Source: Saprospiraceae bacterium (GTDB taxonomy: Bacteria > Bacteroidota > Bacteroidia > Chitinophagales > Saprospiraceae). From it: 64,000 bases of DNA. Below the pieces are notes generated by a model that was given only the letters and a program-made list of their open reading frames with translations, was not told the DNA's origin and ran no database searches. This document shows, piece after piece, positions 10,382 through 20,429 of this stretch. The position numbers were made by a program, and so were the translations under genes. How positions within the stretch are numbered: the first letter of the stretch is position 1; each line of letters starts with the position of its first letter. The stretch lies in NCBI GenBank assembly GCA_016711125.1, contig JADJTQ010000001.1, positions 1,240,001 through 1,304,000 of the forward strand. The letters are read 5' to 3'.

Positions 10382-11526
10382 TTAGGTATTTCTCCCATGA
10401 GTTTTAACGTGGGCTTTTTTACAGTTGGGGCAGAGAGTGACATCCAGACCTTTTTGTTGCCAGAGAACCTCCCAATCCAATTTTAGGATACTGGCATTTT
10501 GGATTCCGGGAAAACGATTGCCTTGTACTTGCTGGAAAGAATGCCATAGTGTCTAATTTTGGTAAATCCTCTTGGCAACAGATGTAGCGAAAATCTACGG
10601 ACGAATTCTTGAGGATGAAGCGCCATAGATTTTGACCTCCCACCGTGTTTATAATCCTTGTACTGAAAGATGATTTTATCAGATGATATAGCCTTAATCC
10701 TATAATTACTAATGGCTGCTTTATGTGAGTATCTCGCCAAATATTCAATGACACCTTTTGGTCCGGCAAAGCTTGACTTGGTAAATACCACCCATTTAAG
10801 GCGATATAGTTTAGAGATAAATTCGGGTGGAATGACCAACCCCTGCAGGTCCATGTTGGCTTTGAATTGAGCCATAAATTTGCCACGAAACAAGATGCTC
10901 ATGGCTTTGACAGGAAACAAAACTTGCCATTTCCTTGAGCATCTTTCCATTTATTTTTTGCAGTAAGACCTCCTCCGGCACAATGCAGTGGACGTGAGGG
11001 TGCAAGCTTAGGTTTTGCCCCAAGTATGAAGAACCATGGTGACACCAATTTGTGCTCCCAGGTATTTTGGATTCCACGCGAAACTATCCAGCGTTTGCCA
11101 GGCACACTGGAATAGGATGGAATACATTTGCCGCGGGTATGCAAGACAAAATTGATTTAATTCAGCAGGGATGGTAAATACGGCATGGTAGTATCTGGTA
11201 TTAATTAATGAAGCTTGCCTTGCCAAGATCCACTTTTCTTTTTGTGTGTTTTGGCAGGTAGGGCAGTGTCGATTGCGACAGCTGTTGTATCGCTTATGGA
11301 CATGACCACAATGGCTACATTGGTATAGATATCCACCTAAGGCCGGTGTACGGCATTTTCTAATGGCGTCCAGAATTCGAATCTGATAAGAATTAAAGTG
11401 TGTATCTGATTGAATCTGAGACCACTGCTGGTTAATGATGTCTGCTACCTTATGTTTGCTAGCCTTGTAGGCCTTGGTAGAGCCTGTCAAAAGGACTAAA
11501 TCGGTCCGTTTTCGAGATCCTGGCAA
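10382..11526 (-). pseudogene. IS91-family transposase (HUH type), multiple frameshifts
   Basis: Rolling-circle (HUH) transposase remnant. The intact N-terminal piece (11526-11008) contains the zinc-finger region YQCSHCGHVHKRYNSCRNRHC. It is followed, in other frames, by the HUH metal motif LHPHVHCIVPGGG near 10975-11015, then FISKLYRLKWVVFTKSSF and a Y-rich catalytic region EYLARYSHKAAISNYRI near 10700-10740, and finally a Cys pair CPNCKK near 10410. At least three frame changes between about 11040 and 10480 are needed to join these parts, ending at a stop at 10382-10384. This many breaks suggests real decay rather than only read errors. Confidence 0.85.
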
Positions 11527-12361
11527 CGTGAAGGTAAACCATCGTGGTGGTCAAATGAGCATGCCCAAGTAGAGATTTGACCGTATCAATATCCATCCCA
11601 AATTCCAATAAGTGAGTTGCATAGCTATGTCGCAACGTGTGTACGCAAGCATCTTTCTGAATGCCACTTGTTTTTAGTGCTTCCTTCATTGCCCACTGCA
11701 CGCCTCTGGCGGACAAGGGACTTGTCATATCTTTACCATTGAATACATAGTTTTTAGGATGGTAAGCTTTGTAATATTTTTTCAGTCCTTTTGCCATCAA
11801 CGGACTAAGAGGAACGTATCGCTCCTTTCGATACTTGGTTTTACGAATGTGGATTTGCATTCGGTCAAAATCAACGTCCCTTTGTTGTAGGTTCCGAACT
11901 TCTTTCTGCCTTAATCCGGCAGAATAGATCAAGCAAAGAAGAATCCGATGCTTCAGCATTTTACCCGACTTAAATAATTGACGACATTCCTTCATACTCA
12001 ATACTACCGGCAAAGGAGCATCTCGCTTCAGACTCGGCAACCTGATGGCCTTGTCTTCTCTATCGTAAATCCGGAAGAGTAGTCTCAGCCCGTAAACGGT
12101 GTGCTTGAAATAGCTCTTAGAGGGTTGATCATTCTTGGCTAAATTAAATAGATATCCATTGATCTGCTCCTCTTCCAACTCAATGGCTACTAAATTGAAG
12201 TGTAAACTAATTTGAGCAATACAGCGTCCATAATTGGTCAAGGTAGACTCAGATAATCCACCTAATACCACTTTTTGCTCTAACTTTGCATACATGGTTG
12301 AAAATCCTTCAACCTCGACTTTTGCCCTATCAATGATAGTGGCTCTTGTTCTTTTTTCCAT
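11459..12361 (-). CDS. Tyrosine recombinase (XerC/D-like integrase)
   Basis: 300-residue site-specific recombinase with a SAM-like N-terminal DNA-binding domain (about 25-100) and a C-terminal catalytic domain. The full catalytic set is visible: R151 in SAGLRQKEV, K174 in RKTKYRKERY, H241 and R244 in HTLRHSYATH, H267 in LLGHAHLTTT and the nucleophile Y276 in MVYLH. The reading frame is intact although the partner transposase is broken. Its 3' end overlaps the IS91-type transposase by 68 bases, so it most likely belongs to that element and is not an integron integrase: the extra IntI-specific region is not evident. Confidence 0.88.
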   Translation of the reverse strand: MEKRTRATIIDRAKVEVEGFSTMYAKLEQKVVLGGLSESTLTNYGRCIAQISLHFNLVAIELEEEQINGYLFNLAKNDQPSKSYFKHTVYGLRLLFRIYDREDKAIRLPSLKRDAPLPVVLSMKECRQLFKSGKMLKHRILLCLIYSAGLRQKEVRNLQQRDVDFDRMQIHIRKTKYRKERYVPLSPLMAKGLKKYYKAYHPKNYVFNGKDMTSPLSARGVQWAMKEALKTSGIQKDACVHTLRHSYATHLLEFGMDIDTVKSLLGHAHLTTTMVYLHVARISKTDRFSPFDRLYQGLQG

Positions 12362-12454
12362 AACTCAGAAAATTTTTGTGGTTATTAATTCTTCCGAGTT
12401 ATGGATTTTATTTGTTAGATTCAAGTCAGGAGACCATCGCCGATAGGCGATTTA

Positions 12455-12519
12455 GTTCAACACCAGCTACATGCAATGCTCGCATTCGCTTCGCACTGCA
12501 TGTAGCCAAACCGTTACCT
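12455..12519 (+). repeat. attC-like hairpin before the Mrr gene
   Basis: GCTACATGCA (12466-12475) is the exact inverse of TGCATGTAGC (12497-12506), with a 21-base loop that itself can partly pair. The arms are flanked by GTTCAAC (12455-12461, fits the R'' pattern RYYYAAC) and GTTACCT (12513-12519, close to the R' pattern GTTRRRY). A gene starts 45 bases further, as in integron gene cassettes. It could instead be an end structure of the IS91-like element. Confidence 0.4.
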
Positions 12520-12564
12520 GCAAAAAAAACTGCGTGTTAATAATATATAATAGCAATTCTGAAA

Positions 12565-13401
12565 ATGGCAAAAAAGAGGAATAATCAAGCAGAATTTGTA
12601 AAATGGTTTGGGCCACTTTTGGATGCTTTAAGACAACTTGGAGGTTCAGCTAAACCTAGAGAAGCAGCTGAAAAGATTGCCGTAAATTTAGGATTAGACG
12701 ATGACAAATTGAATGAGATTTTAAGTTTAGGTCAATCAAGGTACTATAATCAAGTTGCATGGGCTAGACAATATTTGGCCTGGGAAGGGCTTTTGGATAC
12801 TTCTCAACATGGTATTTGGGCTTTATCATCAAAAGGTGAAAATGTTTCATTAAATTACGAACAGGCACATGCTATCTTTCTAAAGTGGGTAGATATTCAT
12901 CAAAAAGCGAAAAAGGATAAAACCGAAAAGGAAATAATTGAAGAAATTGAAGAAAGTGAACCCGATGACTTACAAGCAATTAACAAGACTGATTTACTTC
13001 AAGTGTTACAAAGGTTAAAGCCCGAAGGGTTTGAGAAAATTTGCCAAAGGTTATTAAGGGAATCTGGTTTTGAAAAAGTAATCGTGACAGGACAATCGCA
13101 CGATGGAGGGATTGACGGTTACGGAACTTTGGAAATGAATCCTTTTGTAAGTTTCAAAGTTTTATTTCAATGCAAGAGATATAGGGGTACTGTTTCACGG
13201 GCGCAAGTTGGAGATTTTAGAAATGCTATGATTGGTCGTGCTGAAAAGGGAATAATAATGACAACCGGGACATTTTCATCAGACACAATTAAGGAAGCCA
13301 ACCGCGACGGTGCTCCACAAGTAGAATTGGTTGACGGCGAAAAACTTGTCGAAATGTTCAAACGAGTTGAACTCGGGCTAAAACCGAAAACAGTTTTATG
13401 A
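12565..13401 (+). CDS. mrr: Mrr-type restriction endonuclease (type IV-like)
   Basis: 278 residues. The N-terminal ~100 residues form the winged-helix Mrr_N domain (FVKWFGPLLDALRQLGGSAK, then ARQYLAWEGLLD). An acidic-basic linker (about 112-138) follows, then the Mrr_cat PD-(D/E)xK nuclease domain from about 150: FEKICQRLLRESGFE, active-site D184 in GGIDGYG, and Q202-x-K204 in FQCKRY. Mrr enzymes cut modified or foreign DNA. No methyltransferase lies beside it, which fits a type IV, modification-dependent enzyme. It sits directly behind an attC-like hairpin and an IS91-like element, in a zone of broken genes, so it is probably horizontally acquired. Confidence 0.88.
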   Translation: MAKKRNNQAEFVKWFGPLLDALRQLGGSAKPREAAEKIAVNLGLDDDKLNEILSLGQSRYYNQVAWARQYLAWEGLLDTSQHGIWALSSKGENVSLNYEQAHAIFLKWVDIHQKAKKDKTEKEIIEEIEESEPDDLQAINKTDLLQVLQRLKPEGFEKICQRLLRESGFEKVIVTGQSHDGGIDGYGTLEMNPFVSFKVLFQCKRYRGTVSRAQVGDFRNAMIGRAEKGIIMTTGTFSSDTIKEANRDGAPQVELVDGEKLVEMFKRVELGLKPKTVL

Positions 13402-13484
13402 AGTTGACTTACCGTTTTTTGAACCCTATATGTAAAAAACATATAATACTATTAAATAAATTTAGCGCGTAATTGTACATACAA

Positions 13485-13628
13485 ATGAAACCAGGTTTAA
13501 TGATCGTCAATGAGTCTGACTGGGATGAAGAAAACATACAAAAATGTGGGAAACATGGTGTTCCTATGACAGAGATCGAAGAAATATTCGATACCATCCC
13601 CATGATTCTGGTCTATCAAAACCATTAA
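13485..13628 (+). pseudogene. BrnT-like toxin fragment (DUF497), truncated
   Basis: A 47-codon frame contains SDWDEENIQKCGKHGVPMTE followed by IEEIFDTIP. This matches the N-terminal signature of BrnT-type toxins (a W-D-x-x-K-N-x-x-K-H-G-V pattern). BrnT proteins are about 90 residues, so roughly half is missing, and no BrnA antitoxin gene follows. The stop lies where the opposite-strand sorting-domain remnant begins. I judge it a dead fragment, probably brought in with the neighbouring mobile DNA. Confidence 0.55.
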
Positions 13629-13894
13629 ACTGAACCGGGTAGATATTAACACCTGGTTCCGAAGTAGTACTTCCGATCAACCCATTCCACTTAAAATCCG
13701 GTCCAGATCTGAAAATACTTTATCCCCCATCGATTGTAAATGTGCGTGCCAATGACTTCATAATTAGGCGCGAAAATTTCAAACAATTCGTTGACCTGAT
13801 CGCCGTGAGGAGAAGATGAGTTTGGAATAATAATATCGGCATCCAAATAGCCTACCGTAAAACGCAGGTAGCGGGAAAGGACAGTCACTCGCAT
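13615..13894 (-). pseudogene. T9SS type B (gliding-motility-associated) C-terminal domain remnant
   Basis: Minus-strand remnant of the CHU_C/type B sorting domain that directs proteins through the type IX secretion system. The first frame reads IIIPNSSSPHGDQVNELFEI and then VIGTHIYNRWG. Restoring the frame twice (at the G-run and the T-run near 13715-13735) continues with RSGPDFKWNG and PGVNIYPVQF, the usual end of this domain. The rest of the protein is absent: upstream is the stop of a serine hydrolase gene on the same strand, and there is no usual final strand. This is the tail of a lost large secreted protein. Confidence 0.7.
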
Positions 13895-13962
13895 ATTTAG
13901 TATTATAGTTGAATAAGTCTAGACTTTCGGGGGCGTTTGCAACAATCGTGTCGGTGCATACT

Positions 13963-15096
13963 TCAACTCTGTTCATATATATCGGAAAAGACCTTGCGCC
14001 ACATTCTTCCGGTGTATCTTTCCTGATGCTCTCCGAAACGTAGAATCATTAAATTTTTGTCAGGATAGAGATAAATATATTGGCCTAATAATCCGGAAGT
14101 ATAAAATGTTTTAGAGTCGTCATTGATGATTCTGAAACCACTGCGATATCGACCGGCTTGACGCGGACTATTATGAAGAATTTGATTCATCCAATCCGCT
14201 GGTAAAATCTGTTGACCTTCCCATTGACCATAATTCAGCCACAATCTCCCTAATTTGGCAAAGTCAAGGGCCATAGCCTGCAAACAACAGAAAGTGCGTA
14301 CGATACCATTTTTCCCCTTGCGATCTAATGACCAGCTACCCGGAGCCTCCATACCCAATGGTTGCCAAAGACGGGTCTCCAAATATTCGGTGATGGGCAT
14401 GCCGGTAGCTTTTTCGAGCACCAGGGTCAAAAGGATCGTGTTGGCGCTTTGATAGTCAAATTGCTCTCCAGGAGGGTACTCTGGCTTCCTTCGTTTCATG
14501 CGGCGTTCTAAATTACGGCCATAGTAAAACTGTACCTGATCTGAGGTAGGATTGTAAATCGACTTTGTGAAGTTCATGCCTGAAGTATGTTGCATCAAGT
14601 CGCGGATTCTTAGGTTTTTAAACCCTTTCTTTTCCCAATCCGGCAAGATCTCACTCACCTTTTGATCGATATTTTTTATATCTCCGTCAAAAATCGCAAT
14701 TCCTGTCAGGGTGGTCATGATGGCTTTTGCGATCGAAAAGGATGATACGAGGCTTTGTGATGTGTGGCCATTCGGGTATGACTCGTACAGTATGGTGTCG
14801 TTGCGGATCACCATAAATGCCTCGGTGTTATATAATTTTGCAAATGCCTCCAGTTCTATTTTTTGTGAATCTACCCGGCTTGTCACCGATATTTGCTTAC
14901 CAAAATTCTGATACTTATTTGCTGAGGTAAAATGGTATATATTGGCTGCCGGTGCAATTTTTTGTTGGGGATCATGACGATAATCATTCGTATTGGGTTT
15001 GAGAAATACGACGGACCGAATGACGCCGCATGAAGTCAAAAGGAAAAGGCTGCAAATGCATATACTTGATTCGAAAATAGTGATGTTTTTTTTCAT
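13963..15096 (-). CDS. Serine hydrolase, beta-lactamase (class C) family lipoprotein
   Basis: 377 residues with a lipoprotein signal (FLLTSCG, acylated Cys near residue 23). The catalytic domain has the SxxK motif in SSFSIAKAIM, the YxN-equivalent in DYQSANTILL, and TSGLLGQY in place of the third (K/H)xG motif. Members hydrolyse esters, peptides or beta-lactams; most such lipoproteins in Bacteroidota are esterase- or peptidase-like and do not give resistance. Anchored on the periplasmic side. Standalone gene with a long upstream gap. Confidence 0.85.
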   Translation of the reverse strand: MKKNITIFESSICICSLFLLTSCGVIRSVVFLKPNTNDYRHDPQQKIAPAANIYHFTSANKYQNFGKQISVTSRVDSQKIELEAFAKLYNTEAFMVIRNDTILYESYPNGHTSQSLVSSFSIAKAIMTTLTGIAIFDGDIKNIDQKVSEILPDWEKKGFKNLRIRDLMQHTSGMNFTKSIYNPTSDQVQFYYGRNLERRMKRRKPEYPPGEQFDYQSANTILLTLVLEKATGMPITEYLETRLWQPLGMEAPGSWSLDRKGKNGIVRTFCCLQAMALDFAKLGRLWLNYGQWEGQQILPADWMNQILHNSPRQAGRYRSGFRIINDDSKTFYTSGLLGQYIYLYPDKNLMILRFGEHQERYTGRMWRKVFSDIYEQS

Positions 15097-16044
15097 GAAT
15101 TAATGATGTCAACGAGATCATCCGCATCGTTAGAAGTTATTAAATTAATGCGATTTTGCGACACTCGTTTATTTTTAGTTACAGCGATAGCCATGATTTG
15201 GTATATGGATATTTTTAGCAATTAAAGTGTTTATTTGAATACTGATAAATCCAATATTTCGGTTTACCGATTGGTGACTATCACAACGAACCTTTGCTAG
15301 CCCACTATTTTCAAAACGTTACAACGGTCAAATTGTTTGCTTGAATTTGCTGCTTAATTTTCATTCTTTTTCTTACATGTGTCCAAAACGTTTTGATTGA
15401 AATAGATTTTAGCTTGACAAATTGGTTTGTTCATTTTTTGCGTGCCCAAAAAACGAACCAAAAAAGGGCACCTTTCCTAAAGTGCTTGCTCTCGCGCAAA
15501 GCTTCAGCTCATAAAATGCTGCTTCTCCAATCCATGGACGGCAGTTCTGGTGTTTTCGCTTCTGCTCGGTTGAATCAGGTGTTGGATGCATGACTTCCCT
15601 GTTTATAGCTCCATTGATTAAGCCGCGACGCATTTTATTCGCCACAGCACCACAACGGAAAGGACCATTACCGATTACCATCTGCTAGGGAGATAAGAAA
15701 GTCTGAAAAAATTGAAGGCCAGTGCCCTGAGACCGAGCTAAAGCCACAGACATACACTTGGCATTTCGAATGTTGCATCTTTTCTCTTCAATTCAATTAG
15801 TGGAAAGACTTTAATCCTATTCAGAGTCGGTTATTCTTAGTCTAAGAGGATCCAATTCCAAATATGCTATTCTAATGGTATAAAGAATTGATTGCGAGGA
15901 CATTTTTTTGGAAAAATGAATTTATTTTGGACGCTTGTGTCTTTTTCTATTTAGAAAGATTCGGATTACCCGCTAATTAGGTCGGATATGTCGCCACATC
16001 ATAAACGATATTTTGCCCCTTGTGTAAATATGACCAGTAACCCT
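15097..16044. other. Long gap (948 bases) without a convincing gene
   Basis: Frames of 66 and 90 codons overlap on opposite strands at 15393-15681. Neither has a recognisable domain or a good start, and they mirror each other, as happens in conserved non-coding sequence. The remaining parts are AT-rich with many stops. It separates the serine hydrolase gene from the stop end of the DUF1501 gene, so part of it may be the hydrolase promoter region. Confidence 0.4.
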
Positions 16045-17463
16045 TCAAGCCAGTAGTTCCTGGATGGTACGACCGCCAAATTGAGACAATTGCTTATGTC
16101 TTCCATTATGAAAATAGGTCAGATTGTGATCTTCAAGACCGAGTAATTTTAAAATAGTAACATGCAGATCAGAGATCGGATGAACCACCTCCACGGCTTT
16201 TTGACCCAGTTCATCCGTAGCACCAATGGTATGTCCGGCCCGTACACCTCCGCCGGCTAACCAAACTGCCATCGCTTCCGGATTATGATCGCGACCGTAT
16301 GCGATCCCACCTTCACGAATACCATTATCGGGAGTTCGACCAAATTCGCCACACCAGACGATTAAAGTTTCTTCCAAGAGTCCTCGTTGTTTTAGGTCGG
16401 CAATGAGGCCTGCAATGGGTTTGTCAATGCTGCGGATTAACGAACCATGTGCTCTCGCCAGGAAATCATGTGAATCCCAGCCGGACGAATACAATTGTAC
16501 AAATCGCACTCCTTGTTCAATCAGTTTCCGGGCCAACAGGCATTTTCGTCCAAATGCGTCGGTTGCTGCATTTCCTAAACCATACAACTCTCTGATGTGG
16601 GTGGGTTCGCCTTCAATATCCATAATTTCCGGAATCTCCATCTGCATTCGAAATGCCAGTTCATAACTCTCCATCCGAGCGCTAAGTACTCCATGATCAG
16701 GGTGCAGCTCCTGATGTTTTTGGTTGAGTGTGTTTAACAAAGCCAGACTTTCCTGTTGATGATAGTGACTGACCCCGAGGGGTGGATCAATATTGAGAAT
16801 GGGTGTGCCAATCGCTCGAAAAGGGGTGCCCTGATAGTGTGCTGGTAAAAATCCATTAGACCAATTGGCAGGACCCCCCTGAGGCCAGGCTAGTTCCGGG
16901 AGCACGACGAATGCGGGAAGATTTTCGTTAAGGGCTCCGAGTCCATAAGTCACCCAAGAGCCAATTGCGGGTTCGCCTCCAAAACGATTGCCGGTATTGA
17001 TGTGATACATGGCGGTGGGATGATTGACCGACTCTGCCTGCAAGCCCCGGTAAAAACAGATTTCATCGGCAACCTTGCGGAGATGCTCAAAAGGCTCGCT
17101 CATGTCGGCCCCAGAACTGCCCGATTTCAGACTGGCAAAAGGACTTTGCACGATGTACCGGTTGCCGGATGACATCGCACTAAACTGCTCACCACTACGT
17201 TCAAATTTTGTCAGATGATATTTTTCGAGTGCCGGTTTTGGATCAAAGGTATCAATGTGTGATGGACCACCTTCCATTGTGAGGAAAATGCATGACTTGG
17301 CTTTTGGAGCGATCATTGGAGTCTTGGCCATCAGAGCACCCGATAGATTTTTGATTTCTCCTGGCACGAATGGAGACTTGCATCCCAGAAGATTGGTCAG
17401 CGCCACTGATCCGATACCAGCCCCTAACCCGTATATAAAGTCACGTCGATGATACTTATTCAT
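16045..17463 (-). CDS. DUF1501 domain protein (alkaline phosphatase/sulfatase-like superfamily)
   Basis: 472-residue exported protein. The N-terminus MNKYHRRDFIYGLGAGIGS has a twin-arginine-like signal (RRDF) with a lipobox-like LLGC. The body is a DUF1501 domain: CIFLTMEGGPSHIDTFDPKP with a metal-type Asp, VWCGEFGRTPDN and GRDHNPEAMAVWLAGGGVR, which matches the sulfatase/phosphatase-like fold. The usual nucleophile of sulfatases is not obvious. It starts 11 bases after the PSD1 gene stop, so the two are co-transcribed. This gene pair is typical of Planctomycetota and of some Bacteroidota, where it is suspected to act on polysaccharides; the exact role is unknown. Confidence 0.9.
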   Translation of the reverse strand: MNKYHRRDFIYGLGAGIGSVALTNLLGCKSPFVPGEIKNLSGALMAKTPMIAPKAKSCIFLTMEGGPSHIDTFDPKPALEKYHLTKFERSGEQFSAMSSGNRYIVQSPFASLKSGSSGADMSEPFEHLRKVADEICFYRGLQAESVNHPTAMYHINTGNRFGGEPAIGSWVTYGLGALNENLPAFVVLPELAWPQGGPANWSNGFLPAHYQGTPFRAIGTPILNIDPPLGVSHYHQQESLALLNTLNQKHQELHPDHGVLSARMESYELAFRMQMEIPEIMDIEGEPTHIRELYGLGNAATDAFGRKCLLARKLIEQGVRFVQLYSSGWDSHDFLARAHGSLIRSIDKPIAGLIADLKQRGLLEETLIVWCGEFGRTPDNGIREGGIAYGRDHNPEAMAVWLAGGGVRAGHTIGATDELGQKAVEVVHPISDLHVTILKLLGLEDHNLTYFHNGRHKQLSQFGGRTIQELLA

Positions 17464-17474
17464 TATTGATTTTA

Positions 17475-20269
17475 TCAGTAGACATAAACAAATTCGTTGC
17501 TATTGAATAGAATTAAACAAAAGTCAGCCAGGGCCCGAACTGGTGGTGACACATCGCTGTAATGAGTATCTGGTACGTAGTGTTCGTAAATGTCGAGTCT
17601 CTCACTAAAAGAAAATGGCTCACCGGTCATCTCTTCAAACATCTCCCTGACCACTTCAGTGGGAAGGGGTCTTTTTGGTGATGGGATTTTCGTCATGATA
17701 AAGCGTCATCTTTTTGAGGTATTCGAAAGCGAGATTTACCTCATTAGAGTCAAGCTCCCTTAACCAGACTTCTCTTGTTGCCCAACTGATTTGATCTTCC
17801 GGGTGATCGTAAATCCGTGACAGTGATTGAGCCAAACCCAATGCGCGATTGCGAATTTGCTCACTGTTAAAAAGAGCAAAAACCTGCGGGGTGACCGTAG
17901 AGGGACTTCGGTGCCCGCACGAGAGTTCTGTACGCGGTTGATTGAATACGCTGAGAAAGGGATTCTCCAAACTTCGTATGCGTTCTGTGTAAATGGTACG
18001 ACGATTTCTGGCTGAGGGAGTTCGAGAGGGTTGGTAGGCTTGAGCTAAGCTGCCCATAATATGTCTTGGTTGAAGCGCTACTTCCAGATTAATTTCTGGT
18101 CGTACTGGTATGCCACCCATTTCGCGGTTTAATTCTCCGGAAATGCATAGCATGGCATCTCTCAGTTCTTCCGCGGCCAGTCTTCTTGGGTTGAAATATG
18201 ATAGCAATTTGTTATCGGGATCAATCTGATTTTGAAGGTTGAGATCGGTCGGAGAAGAGCCTCGTTGATATGCCTCTGATGAGAGAATGATGTGGTGCAG
18301 TTTTTTAAGAGACCATTGATTTTTGATCAGATAGCGGGCCAAAAAGTCTAGTAATTCGATGTTTTGGGGTCTGTCTGAAGTAGATCCAAAATTATTGGGG
18401 TCTTCAGTAAGTCCTTTGCCAAAATGAAATTGCCACACCCGGTTTACAATCGACCGGGCAGTGAGAGGATGTTCGGGGTGAGCGATCCATTTTGCGAGAG
18501 CTAATCGACGTCCATCTATGCGGTCAGTGATGTGCATTTCGAGATCACTCTGAGTCAATCCTGTTTCATGTTTTTGCAGCAAAGGAATAGCTTGCATTAC
18601 TCCTGGCTTTACCTCTTCACCGGGTGAGAAAACTGAACCTGCCTGCAAGAGAAATGATCTTGGGAGGCTGTCAGAAAATTCCGACGGCATGGAGACTAAG
18701 CGTCCGCTTGAAACAATTCGATCCGGACCATTATATACTGAAAAAGCCAGAGGTTCAAATCGCCTTGCTTCAGCGTCAAGGGTTTGTCTTCGTTTTTGTA
18801 ATACTTTGCGATACCCCAAATCGCCATAAGTCAAACCGTAATATCTGGGAGGTTGCTCTTCTTCACCCAGACTCCGGCGTTCCTTTTTGTTGCGATAGGG
18901 TACTGATTGTTCCTGGTACCATTTTCTTGCTGCAGCTTCTTCCTTTAAGGTGATTTGCGCCTGGTCTGTTTCTGTCCTAATAATCCACTCAGCAATTCGA
19001 TCTTTTTCATCACTCATTAAGGTGAGGTTTTCTTCCGCCAAAAAGTCAGCTGGACGATCGGCAAATTGTGTCGTGGCAAAGACCGCTTGAATGCTGTAGT
19101 AGTCGGTGGCCGGTATTGGATCAAATTTATGATCATGGCATTTGGCACACATTAATGGAGTTGATAGAAATGTTTCTCCCACACTATTAACTACATCATC
19201 GAGAAATATCTGTCTGGTTTCTTTGGCGACACTCATGGCGGTATGTTCCCAGGGACCCATTCTTAAAAATCCGGTGGCGATCAGCATTTCCGGATCATCC
19301 TCATCAATTTCGTCTCCAGCTATTTGTTCGACGATAAATTGATTGTAAGGTTTGTCTGCATTGAAAGATCGGATGACGTAGTCACGATATCTCCAGGCAT
19401 TAGGCCGGATATAATCATTTGAAAATCCATCACTGTCAGCGTATCGCACCACATCCAACCACTGCCGCGCCATTTGCTCGCCGTAAGCAGTATCATTGAG
19501 AAGATGATCAACAAGGCCCAGATAGGCATTGCTATCCCCGCTGTCGACAAACTCGGTCAGTTGTTGATAGGTAGGAGGGAGGCCGGTCAATCCAAAATAT
19601 AACCTTCTAGCCAGTTCTTGCTTTGAAGCCGCCGGTGCTTTCGTCAAACCAGACTCAATGATATCTCCTTCCAGGAGGTAATCTACAGGATGAGCGCCAG
19701 ACGGGACTTCCACTTCCGAAATCGGCCGGTAAGCCCAAAGATCACTTAGCCGGTAGTTGCGGTTGGACCATCCTTCAGTCAGAGCTCCTTCAATTGGGAG
19801 TGAAATCTTGCCTTTCCCTTTCCATCTTGGGTCACCAAGGATCTGATCTCTGCGATCTTCTTCGGGCCAAGGTGCACCCCCATCAATCCATTTGATAAAA
19901 TATTCGATTTCTTCCGGGCTCATTTTTTCGGCAGCCTTGGGGGGCATAGCTTTATCCGGATCGAGCCTTTTAATTGCAGAAATCAATGCACTCCTTTCAC
20001 TAACTCCCGGCTCGATCGCCGGAATTCCTGATATTCCCCCTTTGAGCAATCCCTGTCGATAAGTCAGATTCAGTCCTGCCTCGATATCATCGGGTTCTTT
20101 GCCATGACATGACATACATTTGGTTTTCGAGGAGTGGCTCGATCTCATAGACAAACAGCGCTTCGATCTCATCATTAGTGCTTAATGTCGACTCATTCTT
20201 CCACAAAATAAAAATGACAAGTCCAATAATCACCGGCCCCAGAGCCCACCCAAAACTAGGAATCTTCAA
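17475..20269 (-). CDS. PSD1 and planctomycete cytochrome c domain protein (DUF1549/DUF1553), two frameshifts
   Basis: One gene read in three frames: 20269-20087 (N-terminal membrane anchor), 20175-17656 (main body) and 17696-17475 (C-terminal end). Joined, it is about 925 residues. Order: one membrane helix (GPVIIGLVIFILW), a cytochrome c motif CMSCHGK that appears only when one base is removed near 20115 (ENKCMSCHGKEP), a PSD1/DUF1549 region with MARQWLDVVRYADSDGFSND and CAKCHDHKFDPI, then DUF1553 with RSIVNRVWQFHFGKGL and FFNPRRLAAEELRDAMLC-like sequence. The second break is at a C/A-rich run near 17670, after ENPITKKTP. Haem-binding exported protein, partner of the DUF1501 gene downstream. 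The breaks are likely read errors because the rest is well kept. Confidence 0.85.
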
Positions 20270-20429
20270 ATGTGAATCGTTTTGCTCTTAATTTAAGGGA
20301 AATAGTTCTGATTTCCAATCTCTTGATCGCCACTGGCCTATTCTTTCATTGACTACTAAAATTCAGATTCGAAACCAGGAGACAGAAAATGGTGTTGTCC
20401 AAAGTAATGTAAGATAAATATGACTCTAT

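Larger units (their letters stand above)
10382..12361 (-). mobile_element. IS91-like element: tyrosine recombinase plus HUH transposase, decayed
   Basis: Two overlapping minus-strand genes, a tyrosine recombinase (first) and an IS91-type HUH transposase (second), have the layout found in many IS91-family elements that carry an accessory integrase. The genes overlap by 68 bases. The transposase has several frameshifts, so the copy is dead or cannot act alone. Element ends could not be fixed from sequence alone: IS91 elements lack inverted repeats and target duplications. The listed limits are those of the coding parts. Confidence 0.75.

Noticed and set aside
11459..12361. Integron integrase (IntI)
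   Set aside because: The catalytic residues fit any tyrosine recombinase, the IntI-specific extra region is not evident, and the gene overlaps an IS91-type transposase.
15393..15681. Opposite-strand ORFs of 66 and 90 codons
   Set aside because: They mirror each other, lack domains and good starts; more likely conserved non-coding sequence.
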